The notes beneath the pieces are model-generated. The model saw only the letters and a program-made list of their open reading frames with translations. It did no database searches and was not told the origin of the DNA. The position numbers were made by a program, and so were the translations under genes. 57,510 nt of DNA from assembly GCF_001667185.1 (NCBI RefSeq), contig NZ_LZIC01000080.1, positions 1-57,510 of the forward strand. Reading direction: 5' to 3'. Origin of the DNA: Mycobacterium sp. 852002-50816_SCH5313054-b. GTDB lineage: Bacteria > Actinomycetota > Actinomycetes > Mycobacteriales > Mycobacteriaceae. This document shows positions 51,583 to 57,510 of the stretch, piece after piece (the first letter of the stretch is position 1; the number at the start of each line of letters is the position of its first letter).

Positions 51583-54500
51583 CTAGAGGAGCGGGTGATC
51601 GCCGCGCCCGTTGCCGTTGGTGGCCCGGGGCGCCGGGGTGCTCGCACCGAACAGCGGCAGTGAATTGTCGGCGTCGTCCGCGGCGGGTTGGTTGCTGTGC
51701 CCGTTGCCGTTCGAATGCCCATTTCCGTTGGCGCCGACGGTGATCGGCCGAGGCGACAGGAAGTCCTGCCCGAACAGCGGTAGCGAGTGACCGAGGTAGG
51801 GATCGTCGTTGCCATTGGTGGCCGACGGGAAATCCTGCGCCGAGTCACGGAGATCGTCGGTCACGTGATCCGGCAGGCCGCTCAGGTCGAACAGCGGGAG
51901 CGCATGTTCGGGCAGACGTGTGCTCGAGCGTCGGCCGTTGCCGGAACCCGACCTCGCCTTGGCGATGCCGTTCGAGCGCGGCCTACGCGACTTGGACCGC
52001 GATTTGTGGCTGGGCGGAACGAGTTTCAGGCGCACCAGCAGGTCGTCGGGAATCAACGGCTGGGCGGCCCCATCGCCTCCCGCGGAAGCCGGCGCCGGGG
52101 CCAAAGCGTCGCGGGGGATCACTTTCATCCGGACCAGTTGGTCGGTCAACTGTTCCAACTGTTGCTGCTTGCGTTGGTGGGCCGCGTAAACCTGGGCCGG
52201 ACTCTTGCCGAGATGTGATGGCCACCAGTTCTTCTGGCCGATCAGTGCGGCGGTGGCCGGCACCGTGATCGTGCGCACCAGGAAGGTGTCGATCAAAATG
52301 CCCATCCCGAGGATGAAACCGGCCTCGGCCATGGTGTAGATGCTGGCCGTCATCAACCCGAACATGGAGGCTGCGAAGATCAGACCGGCCGACGTGATCA
52401 CGCCGCCGGTCGAACCCACGGTGCGGATGACACCGACCCGCACGCCGTGCGGAGACTCGTCGCGGATGCGCGAGATGAGCAGCATGTTGTAGTCAGCGCC
52501 GACCGCGACGAGCAGGATGAACGACAGTCCGGGCAGGCTCCAGTGCAGGTTTTGCCCGAGGATCATCTGGAACACCAGGACGCCGAGACCCATTGCCGAC
52601 AAATAGGAGAGCAGCACCGAACCGATGAGGTACAGCGGCGCAACGACCGCCCGCAACAAGCCGACCAGGATCAGGAACACGATGACGATGGTCGCGAAGA
52701 CGATGAAACCGATGTCGTCGTTGTAGTAGTTGCGCGTGTCGTCAAGCCCACTGGGCAGGCCCGCCACCGCGACCTTGGCGTCCTCCAACTCGGTGTTCGG
52801 CTGCGCCGACTGGGCGGCCTTGATGATCTTCGGGATCTGATCCATGGCCTCGGTGGAGAACGGGTTGATGGCGCTTTGGATCAGGTACCGGGCCGCGTGC
52901 CCGTCGGGGGAGAGGAAGATCGCGGCGCCCTTCTTGAACTCGTCCCTCGTCATGATCTGCGGCGGGATGTTGAAGCCGGCCATCGACGGCTTGCTGTCGG
53001 TGTCGTGCTTCATGCTCAGCAGGAACTGCGAGGCCTCCCCGAGGCCGCTGCCGATGTTTCTGGTCTGATCGACCAGTTCCTTCACGCCGCCGGCGATCGC
53101 GCGGCTGCCGTCGGCGAGCGCGTTGGCGCCCTGTTCCGCCTGGCCCATCGTGGTTTGCAGGTTCTTGATCGTCTTCATGGCGCTGGAGGCCTGGGTCAGG
53201 GTTTGCTGCACCTTGTCCAGCGTCTGCCCGACGGTCTGCGCTTGCCCCGCCGATTGCAGGTTGTGGGCCATGATCTTGATCGAGTTCAGGGTGCCGTCGT
53301 TGTTGGCCTGCACCATGGCGGCCAGGCTCGCACGGGAACTCACGCAGCCCGGGTCGGCATTGCAATCCGGGCTGTTGTTGAGGGCCACGAGCATCGGGCC
53401 GGCCCAGGCGGCGATGTTTTCGGCGTTCACCGTGGACATGTTGAGGTTGTCGCCGAGCTTCTTCATCTGCCCGGTCATGGAGGCGCCCTGGTCGAGCGCG
53501 TTGATGGTGCGATCGCCGCCCGCCAGCTGCTCCATGGCCGTCAGCGCCGCGACGGCCGGGCCGAGGCTGGTCACGGCGCCGTTGACCTGATCGCGAAGTT
53601 GAGCCAGGGCGTCGGCCAGCTGGTTGGAGCCGTTCACCAGCCGGTCCAGATCGTTCCCGTGCTCCTGGATCTGGGTGGAGCCCTCGGAAAGCTTATTGCC
53701 GACCTCGCCGGCCTGGAACGAGATCTTGGTCTGCTCCAGCGGTTCCCCGTTGGGCCGGGTCAAGCCCCGCACCATGGTGATGCCGGGCAGCTGGCTCACC
53801 CGGCTGGCCATCTGCTCGAGGTCGGCAAGGGCGGTGGGTGTCCTCAAGTCGTGGGACGGTGACTTGATGAAGAGCACCATGGGGGTGAGCGCGTTCGCCG
53901 GGAAATGGGCGTTCATCGCGTCGTATCCCTTGGAGCTGTCCGTGTTGGCCGGCATCGTCTTGAGATCGTCGTAGTTGAAGCGCATCACGCTCGTGCAACT
54001 GGCCAACGCGATGAGTACGACCAGGCTTCCGATCAAATGGATCTTGGGCCGGCGCACGACGCGCGTTCCGATGATCCGCCAGGTACGAGTGGTCCGGTCG
54101 CGTCCGGGCTTGATCCAGCCACGTCGGCCGGCGAGCACCATCAGGGCGGGCAACAGGGTGACCGCGGACAGCAGTGCCACGACGACCGAAATCGAAATGG
54201 ACGGGCCGACGGCCGAGAACACTTGCAGCTTGGTGAAGGCCATCGCCAGGAAGGCGACCGCGACGGTGGCTGCCGATGCCGTGATGACCTTGCCGATCGA
54301 CATCATCGCCATCTTGACCGCTTGATCGGAGTCATGGCCGCGCCGCAGATAGTCGTGATAGCGGCTGATCAGGAAGACGGCGTAGTCCGTTCCCGCTCCG
54401 ACCATGACCGCGGTCATCAAAACGAGGCTCTGCAAGATCACCGGCAGGCCGAACTGGGTGCTCAGCCCCGACAAGAGGCCCTGTGATGCCGCGATGGATG

Positions 54501-55290
54501 CCCCGATGTTGATCAGCGGCAGCAACATGGTGACGACGTTCCGATAGATCAGGAACAGAATGAGCAGCACCGCCACCACGGTGCCGATCTCAATGAAGTG
54601 CGCGTCTTCCATCGCCATCTCGGTGGCGTCGGCGAGGGTGGCCAGGGGTCCACTGACGTAGGCGGTCAGCGAAGTTCCCGCGGTGACCTGTTTGGCGATG
54701 TCCTTGACGTGGTGGTAGCCCGCGATCGTCGTGGGCGCGGTGGCGGCACCGGGGAAAGACACCGGCAAGATGAAGGCCTTGCCGTCCTTGCTCGCCAGGA
54801 CCTCGCGCATCTGGGGCGTGGTCAGGAAGTCCTGCACCGTCATGTTGTCGGCTTTGTCTTGGTGCAGCTTGTCCACCAGCTTGGCGTAGACAGCCTCGTC
54901 GGCGGGTGAAATGCCGTTCTCGTCGGTCAGCAGGATCATCAGGAGGGAACCGCCGCCGCCCAGCGGATTATCGCCGCCCCCGTCCCCGCCTGCGTCCCCG
55001 GCTTTCTTGGGGTCTGCGGGGCCCTTGGGGGCGGCAGAGGTCTTGCCGGGCGTGGCGAAGGCCTGGGCCATTTCCTGATTAATGAGCACCGTCGGGGCGT
55101 TGTCCGGCAGGGGCTTTTGCTCGTGCCTGCCGGCCTCTACCATCAGCGGCGGAAAGACCAGCCACAGGACGGCCGCGAACCCTATCCAGCTGGCGATGAC
55201 AAGCAGCGGCCACCGCACGACGATGTCGCCTATGCGGTCGAAGATTCCCCCAGGCTTGGCTGCCTCGCCCGTGCCAGTCCGGCTCGACAC
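51583..55290 (-). CDS. mmpL12: MmpL12-like RND lipid exporter
   Basis: A 1235-residue RND/MmpL transporter with twelve helices in two halves. GAGTDYAVFLISRYHDYLRRG and VGADYNMLLISRIRDESPHG carry the paired DY proton-relay residues of helices 4 and 10. VRGLTRPNGEPLEQTKISFQAGEVG and a long helical region with NALADGSRAIAGGVKELVDQ lie in the second periplasmic loop. Two oddities: a Gly/Asp/Lys/Pro-rich insert at about 81-115, and a C-terminal tail with three [HN][AS]LPLF repeats. GTG 55290 (SSRTGTGEAAKPGGIFDRIG) is preferred over upstream codons. Predicted role: LOS export. Confidence 0.94.
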   Translation of the reverse strand: MSSRTGTGEAAKPGGIFDRIGDIVVRWPLLVIASWIGFAAVLWLVFPPLMVEAGRHEQKPLPDNAPTVLINQEMAQAFATPGKTSAAPKGPADPKKAGDAGGDGGGDNPLGGGGSLLMILLTDENGISPADEAVYAKLVDKLHQDKADNMTVQDFLTTPQMREVLASKDGKAFILPVSFPGAATAPTTIAGYHHVKDIAKQVTAGTSLTAYVSGPLATLADATEMAMEDAHFIEIGTVVAVLLILFLIYRNVVTMLLPLINIGASIAASQGLLSGLSTQFGLPVILQSLVLMTAVMVGAGTDYAVFLISRYHDYLRRGHDSDQAVKMAMMSIGKVITASAATVAVAFLAMAFTKLQVFSAVGPSISISVVVALLSAVTLLPALMVLAGRRGWIKPGRDRTTRTWRIIGTRVVRRPKIHLIGSLVVLIALASCTSVMRFNYDDLKTMPANTDSSKGYDAMNAHFPANALTPMVLFIKSPSHDLRTPTALADLEQMASRVSQLPGITMVRGLTRPNGEPLEQTKISFQAGEVGNKLSEGSTQIQEHGNDLDRLVNGSNQLADALAQLRDQVNGAVTSLGPAVAALTAMEQLAGGDRTINALDQGASMTGQMKKLGDNLNMSTVNAENIAAWAGPMLVALNNSPDCNADPGCVSSRASLAAMVQANNDGTLNSIKIMAHNLQSAGQAQTVGQTLDKVQQTLTQASSAMKTIKNLQTTMGQAEQGANALADGSRAIAGGVKELVDQTRNIGSGLGEASQFLLSMKHDTDSKPSMAGFNIPPQIMTRDEFKKGAAIFLSPDGHAARYLIQSAINPFSTEAMDQIPKIIKAAQSAQPNTELEDAKVAVAGLPSGLDDTRNYYNDDIGFIVFATIVIVFLILVGLLRAVVAPLYLIGSVLLSYLSAMGLGVLVFQMILGQNLHWSLPGLSFILLVAVGADYNMLLISRIRDESPHGVRVGVIRTVGSTGGVITSAGLIFAASMFGLMTASIYTMAEAGFILGMGILIDTFLVRTITVPATAALIGQKNWWPSHLGKSPAQVYAAHQRKQQQLEQLTDQLVRMKVIPRDALAPAPASAGGDGAAQPLIPDDLLVRLKLVPPSHKSRSKSRRPRSNGIAKARSGSGNGRRSSTRLPEHALPLFDLSGLPDHVTDDLRDSAQDFPSATNGNDDPYLGHSLPLFGQDFLSPRPITVGANGNGHSNGNGHSNQPAADDADNSLPLFGASTPAPRATNGNGRGDHPLL
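51586..51906 (-). repeat. LPLF repeats in the MmpL12 cytoplasmic tail
   Basis: Protein-level repeats HALPLFDLSGLP, HSLPLFGQDFLSP and NSLPLFGASTPAP start at residues 1129, 1168 and 1209 and are separated by Asn/Gly/His/Asp-rich linkers (GNGHSNGNGHSN). M. tuberculosis MmpL12, as I recall it, has similar HSLPLFG units, so they look conserved and may be docking sites. Confidence 0.75.
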
Positions 55291-55331
55291 CCAACCAACC
55301 CTACAATCAAGCCTGCTGTCGCGCCGGGTAA

Positions 55332-55372
55332 TCAAGATCTACGCGGCGACCGTGATCCCGCCGTGATCTTGA
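55332..55372. promoter_or_regulatory. Long stem-loop upstream of mmpL12
   Basis: TCAAGATC (55332-55339) pairs perfectly with GATCTTGA (55365-55372), and inner bases (GGCG with CGCC) extend the stem with bulges. It lies 42 bases before the mmpL12 GTG in the divergent gap with the methyltransferase gene. Operator or hairpin; not decided. Confidence 0.4.
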
Positions 55373-55495
55373 CAGTGAATCCGCTGGTCAGCGCCCTGGA
55401 ATCCCGTGCACGAGCGCGCCCGAAGTCCCCGTCGGCGACGAGGTCGGGGCGCCGATCCGGCGTGGGGCGCCGCGGATCCGTGTAACACTCTCCCC

Positions 55496-56281
55496 ATGGC
55501 CATCGGTTACCGCCTGCAATCCAACCCGCTCGTCGGCAAGCTCACCACGAAGTACTTTCTGCCCCTTGGCACCCGCCAGGTCGGCGACGACGTGGTTTTC
55601 TTCAATTTCGGCTACGAGGAAGACCCGCCGATGGGCCTGACGCTGGCGGCATCCGACGAGCCCAACCGGTACTGCATCCAGCTCTACCACGTGACCGCCG
55701 CGCAGGTGGATCTCACCGGCAAGAAGGTGCTGGAGGTCAGCTGCGGGGCCGGCGGGGGAGCGTCGTACATCGTGCGCAACCTGGGCCCGGCCTCCTACAC
55801 CGGGCTGGACCTCAACCCCGCCAGCATCGAGAAGTGCCGGGAACGGCACCAGCTCTCGGGCCTGGAATTCGTGCAGGGCGATGCCCAAAACCTGCCCTTC
55901 CCCGACGAATCCTTCGACGCGGTGATCAACGTCGAGGCCTCCCATCAGTACCCGAACTTTCCCGGTTTCCTGCAGGAAGTCGCACGCGTGCTGCGCCCCG
56001 GCGGCCATTTCCTCTACACCGATTCCCGCCGCGCTCCCGTCGTCGCCGAATGGGAGGCGGCGCTGGCCGGCGCGCCGCTGCGGAAGATCTCGGAACGCGA
56101 CATCGACAAAGAGGCCAAGCGCGGCCTGGACGCCAATACGCGACGCACCCAGCAGCAGATCAGCGGCCGTCTGCCCGGATTCATGAACTCCCTGATCCGT
56201 TACGGCGTGGGCGTGTTGGACTGGGAGCTGCGGCGCTCCGGCGGGTTCTCTTACCGCGTCTATCACTTCGCCAAGGATTGA
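55496..56281 (+). CDS. Glycolipid O-methyltransferase, Rv1523-like
   Basis: A 261-residue SAM methyltransferase of the mycobacterial glycolipid family (Rv1523, Rv2952 and GPL rhamnosyl O-methyltransferases). Motif I VLEVSCGAGGGASYIVRNLG, post-I YTGLDLNP, FVQGDAQNLPFPDESFDAVINVEASHQYPNFPGFLQEVARVLRPGGHFLYTD, and a C-terminal FSYRVYHFAKD. The N-terminus (LTTKYFLPLGTRQVGDDVVFFNFGYEEDPPMGL) is diagnostic of this family. ATG at 55496 just after CTCTCCCC, without a clear ribosome-binding site, possibly leaderless. Followed 43 bases later by a GT1. Confidence 0.9.
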   Translation: MAIGYRLQSNPLVGKLTTKYFLPLGTRQVGDDVVFFNFGYEEDPPMGLTLAASDEPNRYCIQLYHVTAAQVDLTGKKVLEVSCGAGGGASYIVRNLGPASYTGLDLNPASIEKCRERHQLSGLEFVQGDAQNLPFPDESFDAVINVEASHQYPNFPGFLQEVARVLRPGGHFLYTDSRRAPVVAEWEAALAGAPLRKISERDIDKEAKRGLDANTRRTQQQISGRLPGFMNSLIRYGVGVLDWELRRSGGFSYRVYHFAKD

Positions 56282-56324
56282 TGCGGCTCCAGCGCGCACG
56301 GGAAGCGGAAGGCCGAACTCCGTC

Positions 56325-57510
56325 ATGAAGTTTGCCATGGCAAGCTACGGAACCCGCGGCGACATCGAGCCCCTCGCGGCCGTCGGCCGCGAGTTGCAGC
56401 GCCGCGGCCATGATGTCCGGGTTGCGGTGCCGCCCAACCTGATCGGCTTCGTGGAGTCGGCCGGGCTGTCCGCGGTGGCCTACGGGCAGCGGGATTCCCA
56501 GCAGCAGCTCGACGAGGATTTCCTGCACAACTCGTGGAAGTTCACCAATCCGGTCAAGCTGGCGCGCGATGCCATGGAGCCGGTCCGGGCGGGTTTCGAA
56601 GAGCTGGGCGCCGCGCTCGCGCCGCTCGCGGACGGGGCCGACCTGCTGCTGACGGGCCAGCTCTACCAGGAAATCGCCGCCAACGTCGCTGAGTACCACG
56701 ACATTCCGTTGGCCGCATTGCACTTCTACCCGATGCGGCCCAACGGTCACATCGCGTTCCCGGCGCGTTTGCCCGCGCCGTTGGTGCGCTCGACGATGAA
56801 GACCCTCGACTGGATGTACTGGCGGCTCACCCGGGGCGCCGAGGACGCCCAGCGCCGCGAGCTGGGCCTGCCGAACGCCACTTGCCCTGCGCCGCAACGG
56901 ATGTCCGAGCGCAACGCGCTGGAGATCCAGGCCTACGACGGGCTGTGTTTCCCCGGGTTGTCCGCGGAGTGGGGCGCTCGGCGGCCCTTCGTCGGCGCGC
57001 TGACGATGGAATGGCCCACCGACGCCGACGATGAGGTCGTGTCGTGGGTCGCCGCCGGGACGCCGCCGATCTACTTCGGGTTCGGCAGCATGCCCGTCGG
57101 GTCCCTCGAGGATCTCGTCACCATGATCGCCGACGCCTGCGCCGAGCTGGGCGAACGGGCACTGATCTGCTCACGGGCGCCCGACACCGGCGTCCCCGAA
57201 TTCGACCATGTGAAGGTTGTGACGGCGGTGAATCACGCCGCGATCTTTCCCACCTGTCGCGCCGTCGTCCACCACGGCGGCTCGGGCACCACCGCCGCGG
57301 GGTTGCGGGCCGGCGTCCCGGCACTGATTCTGTGGGACGTGGCCGACCAATTCATCTGGGCGACTCAGGTCAAGCAGCTGAAAGTCGGTTCCGCCAAGAA
57401 ACTTTCGAGAATCACGCGCAAATCGTTGGTCCGGCAGCTCCGCAAGGTCCTGGCGCCGGACTACGTGGCCGGGGCCCGCGAGATCGCCCCGAAGATGACC
57501 AAGCCCGCCG
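56325..57510 (+). CDS. Family 1 glycosyltransferase, partial at 3' end
   Basis: At least 395 residues, open at the window end. It is a GT-B enzyme of the sterol/UDP-glucosyltransferase-like group that includes Rv1524 and the GPL rhamnosyl/6-deoxytalosyl transferases. The start MKFAMASYGTRGDIEPLAAVGRELQRRGHDVRVA is typical. The donor domain has IYFGFGSMPVG, then VVHHGGSGTTAAGLRAGVPALILWDVADQFIWATQV (HHGGSGTT with the catalytic-loop His). About 30 residues should be missing. No internal stop is seen. ATG 56325; it is probably co-transcribed with the methyltransferase before it. Confidence 0.9.
   Translation, partial: MKFAMASYGTRGDIEPLAAVGRELQRRGHDVRVAVPPNLIGFVESAGLSAVAYGQRDSQQQLDEDFLHNSWKFTNPVKLARDAMEPVRAGFEELGAALAPLADGADLLLTGQLYQEIAANVAEYHDIPLAALHFYPMRPNGHIAFPARLPAPLVRSTMKTLDWMYWRLTRGAEDAQRRELGLPNATCPAPQRMSERNALEIQAYDGLCFPGLSAEWGARRPFVGALTMEWPTDADDEVVSWVAAGTPPIYFGFGSMPVGSLEDLVTMIADACAELGERALICSRAPDTGVPEFDHVKVVTAVNHAAIFPTCRAVVHHGGSGTTAAGLRAGVPALILWDVADQFIWATQVKQLKVGSAKKLSRITRKSLVRQLRKVLAPDYVAGAREIAPKMTKPA

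Noticed and set aside
52447..53862. 471-codon plus-strand frame inside mmpL12
   Set aside because: Mirror of mmpL12 codons, no start signal and no recognisable protein features.

Overview
The window is chromosomal DNA of a Mycobacterium, most likely a slow grower. Genes 1-10 kb follow the Mycobacterium tuberculosis order Rv1479 to Rv1489 (moxR1, DUF58, VWA, fabG1/mabA, inhA, hemZ, Rv1486c, NfeD, SPFH). Genes 16-23.8 kb follow Rv1491c to Rv1498A (mutA, mutB, meaB, lipL, dodecin). Genes 41-57.5 kb follow the lipooligosaccharide (LOS) locus (gmdA, epiA, GAP, Rv1520, fadD25, mmpL12, Rv1523, Rv1524). Codon use is strongly GC-biased, except that 24-46 kb is visibly more AT-rich in intergenic parts. 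No rRNA, tRNA, CRISPR array, transposase or phage gene was seen.

Layout. 1-3 kb: MoxR AAA ATPase with DUF58 and von Willebrand partners; the 5' end is cut and bordered by a perfect hairpin. 3-4 kb: a doubly broken AbiEi/DUF559-type gene lying between two 56-bp palindromes. 4-6.7 kb: mycolic-acid FAS-II genes fabG1-inhA with ferrochelatase. 6.7-9.6 kb: conserved membrane-associated genes. 9.6-12.2 kb: a TetR-controlled nitroreductase/MFS cluster. 12.2-16.9 kb: vapBC and a two-component system whose sensor carries a proline-rich outer loop, surrounded by three short proline-rich envelope proteins. 17-23.8 kb: methylmalonyl-CoA mutase, its chaperone MeaB, a LipL-like esterase and a dodecin.

24-46 kb is the accessory heart. 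It has a Gtr-like set (GtrA flippase, a methyltransferase fused to a polyprenyl-phosphate-type GT2, and two paralogous multi-pass membrane proteins with a GT-C-like loop). It also has two nucleotide-sugar dehydrogenases, two UDP-glucuronate-decarboxylase-like enzymes, a sugar C-methyltransferase, a Gfo/Idh/MocA enzyme, GDP-fucose enzymes, a second GDP-mannose-dehydratase-like enzyme, three further glycosyltransferases and two further methyltransferases. 46.6-57.5 kb is the lipid and export end: GAP transporter, GT2, PapA/wax-synthase-like acyltransferase, fatty-acyl-AMP ligase, MmpL, methyltransferase and a GT1 cut by the window end.

Together the right half looks like a species-specific LOS or related glycolipid factory: UDP-xylose/uronic-acid and GDP-fucose type sugars are made, methylated, assembled by GTs, acylated using FadD25-activated acyl chains and exported by MmpL12/GAP. 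The most original signals are: (1) the Gtr-like system with its MT-GT2 fusion and a partly decayed duplication; (2) a 16-bp direct-repeat motif shared by the promoters of the two-component system and of the proline-rich protein operon; (3) a family of 56-bp palindromes, two of which bracket a decayed gene and one of which supplies its ancestral stop codon.
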